Shown here: positions 1 through 9,778 of the stretch, piece by piece
How the letters are laid out: every line of letters starts with the position of its first letter
Position numbering within the stretch: position 1 is the first letter of the stretch
DNA from: Xanthomonas sp. 3793
GTDB lineage: Bacteria > Pseudomonadota > Gammaproteobacteria > Xanthomonadales > Xanthomonadaceae
Length of the DNA stretch: 64,000 bases
Reading direction: 5' to 3'
Assembly: GCF_024806835.1 (NCBI RefSeq)
Contig: NZ_JANTYU010000001.1
Coordinates: forward strand, 1,302,001 to 1,366,000
Made by a program: the position numbers and the translations under genes
The notes under the pieces: generated by a model
Seen by the model: the letters and a program-made list of their open reading frames with translations, nothing else
The model's database searches: none
What the model was told of the DNA's origin: nothing

Positions 1-508
1 CGCCGCCTGCAGCACGTTACCCGGCATGGCCACTCGCGCCGCTGCGCGTTGAAGGTGATTGCGGTTGCGGTCAGAGCGAGCAACGGATCGCTGGCCGCCC
101 TCAGCCATTTTCCGGAGGCAGGCTTGATCCGCGACCTGCCGTGACGCTGCGTGACGTCGGGTACGCCAACGACTTGATGGGACGGTTGTCCGCGATGCCT
201 TGCGGCACTCCCGAATCAGGGCGGGTCACCGGTGAGCGTGCACCTCACGATCGCTGCGGGTAGTCGCACCAGGTGAGCACGCCGCTACATCCGCAATATG
301 CAGGCTGCAGACCCGACGACTGCACCGTCTTGTCCGCGTTGCGCAATGAAGTCCGCACAGAAGCGGCACCAGTCGCGGTTTTGGCACTTGAGCCCGCCAC
401 CAAGATCGATCCAACCCGACTGAACCATTGACATCGTTGTCACCAACTCCTAAACAGGCCGCTACGCGCTGATGGCATCGGCCGATCAGACGGACCAAAG
501 GACTGCAT
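1..508. other. left-edge region without a recognisable gene
   Basis: I see no frame here with a start, ribosome binding site and family-like protein. The short open frames on both strands are rich in Arg, Cys and Ser, as expected for shadow frames in high-GC DNA. The stretch presumably holds the promoter for the glucokinase gene that follows and possibly remnants of something left of the window. Nothing further can be supported. Confidence 0.5.
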
Positions 509-1540
509 GTGGCTGCGACTTCGCGTTCTGCTCACGTTTCTGCCAGGCCCGTTGTTCCTGTCGCCGCCGGCTTCATCGCTGCCGATGTCGGCGGTACGCA
601 TGTGCGTCTTGGCCATGTAGTGCAGACAGAGGACGCCATCGCGCTGGCGCATTACCGCACCTATCGCTGCGCCGAGTACGTCAGCCTTGAAGCCATCCTG
701 GCCGACTTCCTGCCGCAGGCCGGCCGTGTCGAGACGGCCGTCATCGCCAGCGCCGGCGTTGCGCTGGACGACGGCAGCTTCATCAGCAACAACCTGCCCT
801 GGAGCATCTCACCCACCCGCCTGCGCGCCACGCTGAAGCTGCGCAACGTGCATCTGGTCAACGACTTCGAAGCGGTTGCCTACGCAGCGCCGCAGATGGA
901 GCCGCGCGCGCTGCTGCAACTGAGCGGGCCTACGCCACGGCATGCGCGTAGCGCCGGGCCGATTCTGGTGGTCGGCCCAGGCACCGGATTGGGAGCTGCG
1001 GTGTGGATCGATGCCAAGCCCCGCCCCATCGTACTGGCGACCGAAGCCGGCCAGGTGGCACTGGCCAGCACTCACGCGCACGAACATCAGCTGCTGCGCA
1101 TTCTGCTGCGCGACCGGCACTACCTGCCGCTGGAGCACGTGTTGTCCGGGCCTGGGTTATTGCGGCTATATGCCGCGGTGTGCACGCTGCACGGCTTGCC
1201 GCAACGCCACCAGCAGCCTGCGGCAATCACGCACGCGGCATTGCATGAAGACGACCCACTGGCGCGCGAAACGCTGCATGTGTTCTGCGCCCTGCTCGGC
1301 CACGCAGTCGGCGACATGGCGCTGGCCTACGGCGCCGCTGGCGGCATCTATCTGGCCGGCGGCATCCTGCCGACGATCGGAAACTTTCTGGCGTCCAGCG
1401 CATTCGGCGCGCGCTTTCTGGACAAGGGCAACATGCGCGGGGTGCTCGAACGCATCCCGGTCAAGCTGGTCGAGCACGGGCAGCTGGGCGTGCTCGGTGC
1501 GGCCAACTGGTATCTGCACCACCACGCTGACATGTCGTAA
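509..1540 (+). CDS. glk: glucokinase (Glk, ROK-independent GLK family)
   Basis: Phosphorylates glucose with ATP to glucose-6-phosphate in the cytoplasm. The 343-residue protein shows the family landmarks in order: the N-terminal phosphate-binding motif ADVGGTHVRLGHV near residue 25, GPGTGLGAAVW near residue 153, TEAGQVALAS, HVLSGPGLLRLY and a late GIYLAGGI segment. The length is slightly above the usual 320-340. The start used is a GTG at 509. The ATG two bases earlier is in another frame, and a start nearer GFIAADVGG is possible because the first 20 residues are not conserved-looking. The gene lies 100 bases before a TonB-dependent receptor on the same strand, which suggests a sugar-uptake locus. 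Identity is secure; the exact start is not. Confidence 0.9.
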   Translation: MAATSRSAHVSARPVVPVAAGFIAADVGGTHVRLGHVVQTEDAIALAHYRTYRCAEYVSLEAILADFLPQAGRVETAVIASAGVALDDGSFISNNLPWSISPTRLRATLKLRNVHLVNDFEAVAYAAPQMEPRALLQLSGPTPRHARSAGPILVVGPGTGLGAAVWIDAKPRPIVLATEAGQVALASTHAHEHQLLRILLRDRHYLPLEHVLSGPGLLRLYAAVCTLHGLPQRHQQPAAITHAALHEDDPLARETLHVFCALLGHAVGDMALAYGAAGGIYLAGGILPTIGNFLASSAFGARFLDKGNMRGVLERIPVKLVEHGQLGVLGAANWYLHHHADMS

Positions 1541-1640
1541 GCGTTCCACCGCACGTTTTCCCGGACGTGCGGTTGCTAGCCCCCGCATCCGGCGAGCCAC
1601 GGCCCGCCATCCATCCCTGTGCGTGATGAGGAGAGACATC

Positions 1641-4277
1641 ATGAAAGACAGCACCAAACTGCTGTGCAGTGCGATTGCGTTGTCGTTGGCGGTGACCGCG
1701 CAAGCCCAGGACAGCGCTGGCCAGCAAGCCACCGAACTGGATGCCGTACAGGTGGTCGGCATCCGTGCCAGCCTGGAAAAATCCCTGGATACCAAACGCA
1801 ACAACGCAGGCATTTCCGAAGCGATCACCGCCGAAGACATCGGCAAGTTTCCCAGCACCAACGTGGCCGAAGCGCTGTCGCAGATTCCCGGCGTCACCCT
1901 GGATCGCCGCTTCGGCCAGGGCGAGCGGGTCAGCATCGACGGCACCGACCCCAGCTTGAATCTGTCGTTCCTGGATGGCCACCCGGTGGCGCAGGCGATC
2001 TGGTTATACGGCGAGCAACCCAGCCGCGGATTCGATTACACCTTGCTGGCGCCGCAGATCCTGGGACGCGCGGAGATCCTCAAATCCTCCGAAGCGCGGC
2101 TGACCGAAGGCAGCCTGGGTGGAACGGTGCTGATGCACACGCGCCAACCACTGGATCTGGAAGCCAACGAGATCGCCGGCTCCATCGGCTACAGCTATAG
2201 CGACCAGGCCAGCAAGGGCAAGCCCAATGCGGCGCTGCTATACAGCTGGAAAAACCCGTCAGAAACCTTGGGCATCGCCGTGTCCGCGCAGCATTACGAA
2301 GAACGCGTGGACCGCCGCGGCATGGAGGTGTTCGGCTACGCGCCCGCCAGCACGTTTGCCAACGCCGCAGGCACGGTGCCTGCCGATGCAGATGTGCCCA
2401 ACTCGATCAACGCTGCCTGGTTCCAGCAGGACCGCGAGCGCGACAGCGCGGTGGTCAACCTGCAACTCAAGCCCAGCGACGCACTGGAATTCAACCTCAG
2501 CGGCTTGTACATCAACGAGAATTTCGACAACTACAACCAATCGATGTACAGCTTTCTGACCTGGAATGCCGGCACGGTGGCTGCAGTGGACCAGCTCGGC
2601 GATGTGCGCAACGGCGTGGTGACCAGCGGCCACTCCGGCGCCAATGCCGACCCGCTTGGCGGCACGGTGATCTACGACAACAACGTGCGCGAATCGGAAG
2701 TCACCACCAAAGGCCTGGACCTGCGCGGCGCATTCGCCGGCGATGGCTGGGGATTGAAGGGACAGGTGGGCCAGAGCAAATCCGAAAACAAGGATCTGTC
2801 GCAATACTTCATCGAGCCGTTCTACAACGGCGGTTTTCGTTGGGACACGCGCCGCGGCATCCAGTTCGACGACCCTGCAGCCGCGCGCAACCCGGCCAAC
2901 TGGGGCTCGGCCGGCGGCTGGTTCGGCAACAACGGGATCTTCTCCACGCAGAGCAAGGACACATACGGGCAACTGGACCTGGATCTGCAGTTCGATGGCG
3001 TGTTCAACCAACTGCTGCTCGGCGTGCGCCATGGCAAGCATGAGGAACGTTTCGAACTCAACGTCTACGGCGGGGTAACCCCTGGCACATTGGCCGACGT
3101 CGGCACGATCGGCCTGACCGACCTGCAGGATTTCTATCCCGACCACGGCCGGCACGTGCAGGCCGGGCGCAACAATGTGCTGAACTGGATCCGCAACAGC
3201 CCGGTCGATTACAACGCACCGGATCCGGCCAGCTATCTCAACAACAGCTGGGCACTGCAGCAGACCAACAACGCCGCCTACGCACAGCTGAATTTCTCCG
3301 GCGGCGGCCTGCGCGGCAATCTGGGCGTGCGCTATGTGGACTCCAAGACCGAAGGTAGCGGCTTCGTCTACAGCGGCACACCGTCGTTGGCCAATGTCGA
3401 TAGCCTGTGGCAGACGCGTACCCGCAAGGAGGACTTCCTGCTGCCGTCGCTGACCTTGTCCTATGACACCAGCCAGGACTGGGTGTTCCGCTTCGCCGCG
3501 GCCAAGGTGATCGCCTGGGCGCCTTACAACCAGATGGTCAACAACACGTTCCTCAACGACACCACGCTGACCGGCAGCGGCGGCAACGCGGAGCTGTCGC
3601 CGTACGAATCGTGGAATTTCAATCTATCGGCCGAGTACTACTTCGCGCAGCAGTCCGTGGTCGCATGGTCGGTGTTCTACAAGAAGATCGACAACTACAT
3701 CGACACCAGTGCCAGCGTGGAGCGTCAGTACAACGCGCTACGCGACACCGCACCGCAGAGCTGGGCGCAATTGCTCGGCAGCAATGGCTGCACCGCCGAC
3801 GGCTACTGCGATTACAGCGTGCAACGCCCGCGCAACGCCGGCGACGGCAAGGTCAAGGGCTTCAACATCGCATTCCAGCAACCCTTTGGCGACAGCGGCT
3901 TTGGCCTTACCGCCAACTACACCTACGCCAACGGTGAAAACAACACCGGCGATGCGCTGCCGTACCAGTCGCGCAACAGCGTGGCGTTCAGCCCGTACTT
4001 TGAGAAAGGCCCGCTCAATGCGCGGCTGACCTACAACTGGCGCGACAGCTATCTTGCCGGCGGCTATGTGGCCGGTGCGGCGCCGGCCAGCGTGGACGAC
4101 TATGCCGAACTCGGCGCCAGCATCGGCTATGCATTCAGCCCGAACTGGTCGCTGCAGCTCGATGGGCAGAACCTGCTGGACGAAGAGTATCTGCAATACC
4201 TCGGCGACAAGGACCATCTGGCTGGCCGCTACAGGAGCGGGCGGCGCTATATGGCGAACCTGCACGTGAAGTTCTGA
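1641..4277 (+). CDS. TonB-dependent receptor, carbohydrate-type (TonB-Xanth-Caul-like)
   Basis: Outer-membrane gated beta-barrel of 878 residues that imports a ligand using TonB energy. A signal peptide (LLCSAIALSLAVTAQAQ) is followed by a VVGIRASLEKSLDTKR segment, the plug domain with AEALSQIPGVTLDR, and a long barrel ending in the aromatic-terminated strand YMANLHVKF. The GIRASLEKSLDTKRNN style of N-terminus is typical of the Xanthomonas/Caulobacter receptor subfamily often found in carbohydrate utilisation loci. The ATG at 1641 was chosen because GAGGAGAG sits just upstream and the signal peptide starts there; the frame stays open far upstream, but that part is low-quality sequence overlapping glk. 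Neighbouring glucokinase supports a sugar ligand, though the ligand itself cannot be read from sequence. Confidence 0.88.
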   Translation: MKDSTKLLCSAIALSLAVTAQAQDSAGQQATELDAVQVVGIRASLEKSLDTKRNNAGISEAITAEDIGKFPSTNVAEALSQIPGVTLDRRFGQGERVSIDGTDPSLNLSFLDGHPVAQAIWLYGEQPSRGFDYTLLAPQILGRAEILKSSEARLTEGSLGGTVLMHTRQPLDLEANEIAGSIGYSYSDQASKGKPNAALLYSWKNPSETLGIAVSAQHYEERVDRRGMEVFGYAPASTFANAAGTVPADADVPNSINAAWFQQDRERDSAVVNLQLKPSDALEFNLSGLYINENFDNYNQSMYSFLTWNAGTVAAVDQLGDVRNGVVTSGHSGANADPLGGTVIYDNNVRESEVTTKGLDLRGAFAGDGWGLKGQVGQSKSENKDLSQYFIEPFYNGGFRWDTRRGIQFDDPAAARNPANWGSAGGWFGNNGIFSTQSKDTYGQLDLDLQFDGVFNQLLLGVRHGKHEERFELNVYGGVTPGTLADVGTIGLTDLQDFYPDHGRHVQAGRNNVLNWIRNSPVDYNAPDPASYLNNSWALQQTNNAAYAQLNFSGGGLRGNLGVRYVDSKTEGSGFVYSGTPSLANVDSLWQTRTRKEDFLLPSLTLSYDTSQDWVFRFAAAKVIAWAPYNQMVNNTFLNDTTLTGSGGNAELSPYESWNFNLSAEYYFAQQSVVAWSVFYKKIDNYIDTSASVERQYNALRDTAPQSWAQLLGSNGCTADGYCDYSVQRPRNAGDGKVKGFNIAFQQPFGDSGFGLTANYTYANGENNTGDALPYQSRNSVAFSPYFEKGPLNARLTYNWRDSYLAGGYVAGAAPASVDDYAELGASIGYAFSPNWSLQLDGQNLLDEEYLQYLGDKDHLAGRYRSGRRYMANLHVKF

Positions 4278-4496
4278 CGTCGGCGCCGTCGTGGGTGCGG
4301 CCATTACCGTGTGGCCGTACCCGCCAGGTACTGGATACCTAGACGCCTGCGCTGCTTGGCGATGCGTATGCACCGCCCTTCTACGCAGCTTGATCTGCAC
4401 GCCGCGCATGGCGCTGCGGGAAACCGACATGGTGACTGCGGCGGTCAGGCACCCGGCCCATCACTCGCTACGCACATGCGAACCGTTCCCACTGCA

Positions 4497-4516
4497 GCGG
4501 GCTGCGAGCAGCCCGC
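4497..4516. terminator. hairpin between convergent receptor and hrpA genes
   Basis: A perfect 9-base inverted repeat (GCGGGCTGC / GCAGCCCGC) separated by two bases lies between the converging ends of the TonB-dependent receptor and hrpA. There is no clear T-run on either side, so it is a structural candidate for a bidirectional terminator or mRNA 3' end rather than a proven one. Confidence 0.35.
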
Positions 4517-4536
4517 GCGCAATCGGGCAGCGCGAC

Positions 4537-7500
4537 TCAGCCGCGCAACGCCGCCACGCGCTGCGACAATTTCTTTGCCGACACGCCGGACCTGGCGCCG
4601 AGCTCCTGCGCGAACACCGACACCCGCAACTCTTCCAGATCCCAGCGCAGCGCCTGCCAGTCGGCACCTTGCTGCAATCCACGCGCGGCCGCATCGTCCA
4701 GCGCATCCACAAACGGCTTGAGCTCGAGCATGCGTGACTGATCGCGCGCCGGATCGCGTTTGGCACGCTCGGTCCGCAGGATCATCGCCTTGAGATAGCG
4801 CGGATAGTTGGCCAGCGCTTCGGCCGGGGTGTCGCGCAGGAAGCCGGCATGCACCAATGCACGCAACTGCTGCTCCATATCGTCCAGATTGCCGCGTGCC
4901 CAGCCCATCAAGGGCGCTTCCAGCAGCGGCTTGAGCTCGGCAACCGCCCCGAGGATGCTTTCGGCAAGTTTCAGCCGCTCCATCGCTTCGCCGAACAGGC
5001 GCTTGGTCGCATCCTCGCGACGGTGTGCAAACGCAGCCGGGTCGCGGATCGCGCCCAGCCCGTCGGCGAGCACCGCATTGAGCGCAGCATCGACCAGATC
5101 GCCACGCAGGCGCTCCTGCGATTCGATCGCCGCATACAACAGGCCGGTTTTGGGCGAGACCGGCAACTGTTTGCGCGCGTGTTTGATCTTGTCGGCCAAC
5201 GCGATTTCCAACAGGCGACGCACGCCGCGTGGGTGCGCCTGCGCAGCGTCGTTGCGGTCGGCAAAGATGCGCAAGGCAGCGTCCTCGCCCTGATCCACCA
5301 AGGCCGGGTACGCCGGCACACCGGCCTCGCCCGCAACCTGTTCGGGAATCGGGGTGCTCGGAAAATCGCGCAACCCTTCTGCAGCCAGGGCACGCCCGGC
5401 ACGCGCGGCAAACGCCTGTCCGGCGCGTTCGCCAAAGCGTGCACGCAGGCCGTCTAGGTCGCGCGATTCAGCCAGCACCTTGGCGTCGTCGTCGCGCAGA
5501 CGCAGGTTCATCAGCAGATGCGTATCCAGCGATTGTTCGTCGAAATCCAGCGCCGATACTTGCACGCCGGTGGCCTTGGATAGAAAACGCGCCAGCTCGC
5601 CGCGGATATCGTCGGCCGACGGCAGACTGTAGGCCTCGTAGAACGCACGCCCGAAATCTGGCGCCGGCACGAAATTGCGCCGCTGCGCCTTGGGCAGGCT
5701 GCGGATCAGGGCCGATGCCTTGTCGGCGACAAAGCCAGGCGCCAGCCATGACAGGCGCGCTGGGTCCAGCGCATTGAGCAGATGCAGCGGCACGTCCAGG
5801 GTGACGCCGTCATCGATCGCACCCGGCTCGAAACGGTACTGCAGCGGCAGCCGCGCATCGCCCAGCGGGAAATACTTCGGGAAGCGATCGGCCTCGCTTC
5901 CCTCGCCGGGCAGCAGATCGTTCAGGGTCCAGTGCAGGCTGCGGCGTTTGTCCGGCGGCAGGCTCTTCCACCACGCATCCAGCCCGCTGGCCGAATGCAG
6001 CTCGGCCGGAATGCGGTCCAGGTACCAGCGCGCCTGCCAGTCTTCGTCGGCGACGATGCCGGCGCGACGCAGCTTGGCCTCTTCCTCGCGCGCCTGTTCC
6101 AGCACCTTGAGGTTATCGACCACGAATGCGGCGCGCGTGTTGATTTCGCCGGTCACCAGGCCTTGCCGCACGAACAGATCGTGCGAGGCAGCCGGGTCGA
6201 TCTTGCCGAAATGCACCGGTTTCTTCGGCGCCAGCACCAGCCCGAACAGGCTGATCTGCTCCGACGCCACCACCTGCCCCTGCGCACGCGACCAGTGCGG
6301 GTCGAAATGCTTGCGTGCCAGCAGATGCCCCAGCTCGGCGATGGCCCAATCCGGCTCGATTGCCGCGTTGGTCATGCCCCAGACCTTTTGCGTATCCAGC
6401 AGCGTGGCGGCCAGAATCCACGGCGGCGGCTTGCGTGCCAATGCCGAGCCGGGGAACGGCACGAACCGGCGTTGCCGCGCGGCGAGAAAGTCGCCTTTTT
6501 CGGTGCGATGGCCGATCTGCGTGGGTAAGCCGGCCAGCAGCGCGCGATGCAGCGATTGATATGCCGCAGCGCGTTCGCGCTCGCTCGCTCGCGCCGACAC
6601 TTCCGCGGCCTCGGCCTGTTTGTTGGACACCGCAGCGGTGGATTGCGCTGGTGGCGCAGCCGGATCGGGCTTGCCTTCGCGCGCAAGACGCGCGGCACGG
6701 TGCAGCTGCCCGCGCGTCGGCCGGTTGGCATTGTGACCATCCTCGCGCGCAGGCGCGCTGGCGCCCGCCAGCAGCGGCGCCAGCATCACGTTGGCCGGCT
6801 CCTCGCTCCAGCCGAGCTCTTCGCACAACAGCCGCAATTGCCGATGCAGTTCGCGCCACTCGCGCATGCGCAAAAAGCCCAGAAAATGCCGGTTGCACCA
6901 ATCGCGCAACTTGGACTGGGTGAGGTCTTCGTGCACCTGCCGGTAGGCGTCCCACAGGCGCAGGATGCCGACGAATTCAGAGCGCGCATCGGCAAACAGC
7001 GCATGCGCATTGTCGGCCGCCTCGCGCGCTTCGGGCGGGCGTTCGCGCGGGTCCTGGATGCCCAGGAACGAGGCGATGATGATCATCTCGCGCAGGCAGC
7101 CATGCTGCTGTGCGGCCACCAGCATGCGCGCCAGCTTGACGTCCACCGGCAGGCGCGCCATCTGGCGACCGATGGCGGTGAGACGCCGATCGGCATCGAT
7201 CGCGCCCAGCTCCAGCAGCTGCTGCCAGCCGTCGGCGACTGCGCGTTCGTCCGGCGCTTCCAGGAACGGGAAGTCCTCGATCCGCCCCAGCCCCAGTTGC
7301 AGCATGCGCAGGATCACACCCGACAACGACGAGCGCCGGATTTCCGGGTCGGTAAACGCCGGGCGCGCGGCAAAGTCCGCCTCGGCATACAGCCGGTAAC
7401 AAATTCCTTCGGCGATCCGCCCGCAACGGCCCATGCGCTGATTGGCACTGGCCTGCGAGATCGGCTCGATATGCAGGCGGTCCAGCTTCTGCCGCGGGCT

Positions 7501-8652
7501 GTAACGCTTGACGCGCGCAAAGCCCGGGTCCACCACATAGCGGATGCGCGGCACCGTCAACGAGGTTTCGGCCACATTGGTCGCCAGCACCAGACGCCGG
7601 CGCGGGCCGGGGTTGAACACGCGGTCCTGATCGGCCGCCGACAGCCGCGCATACAGCGGCACCACTTCGGTCTCGCGGTATTTGCGTCGTTCCAGCGCAT
7701 GATGCGCATCGCGGATCTCGCGTTCGCCCGGCAGGAACATCAGCACGTCGCCGCGCGGATCGATGCGGGTGATCTCGTCGATCGCCGCCACGATCGCATC
7801 GTTGACGCTGCGCTCGCCATCGCGGCCGGTGTCCTGCGCTTCGTCGCCGCCGCTTTCTCCTTCGAGCGGCCGATAGCGCACTTCGACCGGAAAGGTCCGC
7901 CCCTCCACATTGATCACCGGCGCATTGTCGAAATGCTGCGCGAAGCGTTCGGTATCGATGGTCGCCGAGGTCACGATCAACTTGAGATCCGAGCGCTTCT
8001 TCAGCAACTGCTTGAGATAGCCGAGCAGGAAATCGATGTTGAGGCTGCGCTCGTGCGCCTCGTCCACGATGATGGTGTCGTAGGCCGACAACCAGCGGTC
8101 GCTGGCGATCTCGGCCAGCAGGATGCCGTCGGTCATGAACTTGATGCGCGACTGCTCGCTCACCCGGTCCGTGAAGCGCACCTGGAAGCCCACCAGCGTG
8201 CCCAACGGCGTCTTCAGCTCGTCGGCCACCCGCGCGGCCACCGCGCGCGCGGCGATCCGGCGCGGCTGGGTGCAGCCGATCATGCCGGCCGCACCGCGCC
8301 CGGCCGCCAGACACAGCTTGGGCAGCTGGGTGGTCTTGCCGGAGCCGGTTTCGCCGGCGATGACGACGACCTGATGGTCGCGGATCAGCCCAATGATGCG
8401 CTCGGCTTCGCGGGCGATCGGCAGCTGCGTGTCCAGCGTGATCGCCGGCTGCTGCGCGGCACGCGCCTGCCGCTGCGCCAGCGACACCGTCAACGCCTGC
8501 TCGAACGCATCGCGCAGTTGCGGGTTGCCGGGCTTGCCCTGCCAGCGCGACCATAGGCCAAGCAAGCGGCCCCGGTCGCGGCTCAGTGCGCCATCCACGG
8601 CGTGGCGGCGCTCACGCAGCAGCGCGGCAAGGTCGGTGTCGATAGCGCTCAT
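4537..8652 (-). CDS. hrpA: ATP-dependent RNA helicase HrpA
   Basis: DEAH-box RNA helicase of 1371 residues, close to the usual 1300 for HrpA. The Walker A motif GETGSGKTTQ lies at about 100-109, DEAH at 197-200, SATID about 30 residues later, and the QRMGRCGR motif VI region follows. The helicase-associated region, OB-fold region and long C-terminal HrpA-specific domain (DUF3418) come after it. A polar, Ala/Glu-rich insert (about residues 640-700, between LLAGASAPAREDG and YQSLHRALL) looks like a flexible linker. In E. coli the family is linked to rescue of stalled ribosomes and mRNA processing. It is convergent with the receptor gene and divergent from dps, with a 105-base shared upstream region. 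Confidence 0.95.
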   Translation of the reverse strand: MSAIDTDLAALLRERRHAVDGALSRDRGRLLGLWSRWQGKPGNPQLRDAFEQALTVSLAQRQARAAQQPAITLDTQLPIAREAERIIGLIRDHQVVVIAGETGSGKTTQLPKLCLAAGRGAAGMIGCTQPRRIAARAVAARVADELKTPLGTLVGFQVRFTDRVSEQSRIKFMTDGILLAEIASDRWLSAYDTIIVDEAHERSLNIDFLLGYLKQLLKKRSDLKLIVTSATIDTERFAQHFDNAPVINVEGRTFPVEVRYRPLEGESGGDEAQDTGRDGERSVNDAIVAAIDEITRIDPRGDVLMFLPGEREIRDAHHALERRKYRETEVVPLYARLSAADQDRVFNPGPRRRLVLATNVAETSLTVPRIRYVVDPGFARVKRYSPRQKLDRLHIEPISQASANQRMGRCGRIAEGICYRLYAEADFAARPAFTDPEIRRSSLSGVILRMLQLGLGRIEDFPFLEAPDERAVADGWQQLLELGAIDADRRLTAIGRQMARLPVDVKLARMLVAAQQHGCLREMIIIASFLGIQDPRERPPEAREAADNAHALFADARSEFVGILRLWDAYRQVHEDLTQSKLRDWCNRHFLGFLRMREWRELHRQLRLLCEELGWSEEPANVMLAPLLAGASAPAREDGHNANRPTRGQLHRAARLAREGKPDPAAPPAQSTAAVSNKQAEAAEVSARASERERAAAYQSLHRALLAGLPTQIGHRTEKGDFLAARQRRFVPFPGSALARKPPPWILAATLLDTQKVWGMTNAAIEPDWAIAELGHLLARKHFDPHWSRAQGQVVASEQISLFGLVLAPKKPVHFGKIDPAASHDLFVRQGLVTGEINTRAAFVVDNLKVLEQAREEEAKLRRAGIVADEDWQARWYLDRIPAELHSASGLDAWWKSLPPDKRRSLHWTLNDLLPGEGSEADRFPKYFPLGDARLPLQYRFEPGAIDDGVTLDVPLHLLNALDPARLSWLAPGFVADKASALIRSLPKAQRRNFVPAPDFGRAFYEAYSLPSADDIRGELARFLSKATGVQVSALDFDEQSLDTHLLMNLRLRDDDAKVLAESRDLDGLRARFGERAGQAFAARAGRALAAEGLRDFPSTPIPEQVAGEAGVPAYPALVDQGEDAALRIFADRNDAAQAHPRGVRRLLEIALADKIKHARKQLPVSPKTGLLYAAIESQERLRGDLVDAALNAVLADGLGAIRDPAAFAHRREDATKRLFGEAMERLKLAESILGAVAELKPLLEAPLMGWARGNLDDMEQQLRALVHAGFLRDTPAEALANYPRYLKAMILRTERAKRDPARDQSRMLELKPFVDALDDAAARGLQQGADWQALRWDLEELRVSVFAQELGARSGVSAKKLSQRVAALRG

Positions 8653-8757
8653 TGATGGAGAAATGTGAAAGATTGAATGACGTTTGATCCTTTAGCCTGT
8701 CTATTGTGACGCCATATCTGTTCCCTCAGACACCCACCTCCTCAGAAGGGCCATTCC

Positions 8758-9306
8758 ATGTCCAAGAAAAAGAACGCCAACAAGCCCGTCGTCATCAACG
8801 ATGCTCTGCCGGTCGCTGCAGCGTCGGCGCCGCATATCGATATCGGGATCAAGGACGCCGATCGCAAGCAGATCTCCGACGGTCTGGCCCGCTACATGGC
8901 TGACGCCTTCACCTTGTACCTGAAGACCCACAACTTCCATTGGAACGTCACCGGGTCGATGTTCAACTCGCTGCACACCATGTTCGAAACCCAGTACACC
9001 GAGCAGTGGGCTGCACTGGACGAAGTGGCCGAGCGCATCCGCGCCCTGGGCTATAACGCACCGGGCTCGTACCGCGAGTTCGTCGCGCTGACCTCGATTC
9101 CGGAAGAGCCGGGCCTGAGCGACAGCGCCGACTGGCGTGAAATGGTGCGTCAGTTGGTCAGCGGCAACGAGGCCGTGTGCCGCACTGCCCGCAAGGTGCT
9201 TGGCACCGCCGACGACGCCGGCGACGACCCGACCGTGGACCTGCTGACCCAGCGCCTGCAGACCCATGAGAAGTACGCCTGGATGCTGCGCTCGCTGCTG
9301 CAGTAA
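8758..9306 (+). CDS. dps: Dps-type ferritin, DNA-protecting protein
   Basis: Forms a dodecameric cage that oxidises and stores ferrous iron and shields DNA from peroxide. The 182-residue protein has the inter-subunit ferroxidase ligands in the expected spacing: His61 in FHWNVTG, His73, Asp88 and Glu92 in LDEVAERIRALG. The N-terminus is lysine-rich (MSKKKNANKP), as in Dps proteins that bind DNA through a basic tail. The ATG follows GAAGGG at a suitable distance. It stands alone, divergent from hrpA. In related bacteria dps is under OxyR or stationary-phase control, but I could not identify a convincing operator here. Confidence 0.92.
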   Translation: MSKKKNANKPVVINDALPVAAASAPHIDIGIKDADRKQISDGLARYMADAFTLYLKTHNFHWNVTGSMFNSLHTMFETQYTEQWAALDEVAERIRALGYNAPGSYREFVALTSIPEEPGLSDSADWREMVRQLVSGNEAVCRTARKVLGTADDAGDDPTVDLLTQRLQTHEKYAWMLRSLLQ

Positions 9307-9310
9307 ACCC

Positions 9311-9366
9311 GCAGGGCTTCGCCCCCTGCAGGCTTGCCCAAGGTTTCGCTGCGCCGAAACCTTGGG
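9311..9366. repeat. two GC-rich hairpins downstream of dps
   Basis: Two strong inverted repeats follow the dps stop codon: GCAGGG/CCCTGC at 9311-9329 and a perfect 12-base stem CCCAAGGTTTCG/CGAAACCTTGGG at 9337-9366. Together they probably form the 3' end structure of the dps transcript. No T-run follows, so intrinsic termination is only inferred. The sequence style resembles the dispersed palindromic elements common in xanthomonads. Confidence 0.5.
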
Positions 9367-9379
9367 GCCCTGGCCACTC

Positions 9380-9412
9380 CCCCCGCCTTCGGCGCGCCCC
9401 CTGACTCAGGGG
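9380..9412. repeat. 33-base repeat, copy 1 (dps-recQ gap)
   Basis: First copy of an exact 33-base direct repeat; the second starts 111 bases later. Each copy contains two small palindromes: CGCC-TTC-GGCG, and CCCCTGA-C-TCAGGGG, which is symmetric except for its centre base. No coding sequence is plausible here. Confidence 0.75.
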
Positions 9413-9490
9413 TCGCGACCATCTCCGCTTCGCGGACATGTCCCCCAACGTTTACTTTGCAAACGTCGGGCCCCGCTACGCACCCCCATA

Positions 9491-9523
9491 CCCCCGCCTT
9501 CGGCGCGCCCCCTGACTCAGGGG
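9491..9523. repeat. 33-base repeat, copy 2 (dps-recQ gap)
   Basis: Second exact copy of the 33-base repeat described at 9380. The rest of the 470-base gap (9307-9778) is GC-rich non-coding sequence with a CCGGCGGGAGAGG stretch resembling other dispersed Xanthomonas elements. It presumably includes the recQ promoter, which I cannot place. Confidence 0.75.
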
Positions 9524-9778
9524 GCTGGGATGTGCTGTCGGTTGTTGCGCCCTGTCCCGGCGGGAGAGGGGTTGGTGAGGGTGCGGAGCGCAGCTCAGTG
9601 CCCCAACGCGCAGCCACCGGCCCGGCCCTGCACTGCACTGCGCCGCAGGCTCCAGTCACACCCCATGTGCGCATTCGCCCGCCACGTCCACCACATCGCG
9701 GCAATCCCCGACCCGCTATCGGGCAACACTGCCGACATGACACCGACCAGGGCTTGACCCGCACGGTATCCTACGGCG

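Noticed and set aside
942-1640. The receptor frame is open far upstream and could add over 230 residues
   Set aside because: It overlaps the secure glucokinase gene in another frame and is Cys/Trp/Arg-rich shadow sequence; the signal peptide and ribosome binding site fix the start at 1641.
6547-8556. A 669-codon open frame antisense to hrpA
   Set aside because: hrpA has all helicase motifs; the antisense product is His/Arg/Gln-rich with no domain. Long antisense frames are common in high-GC genes.
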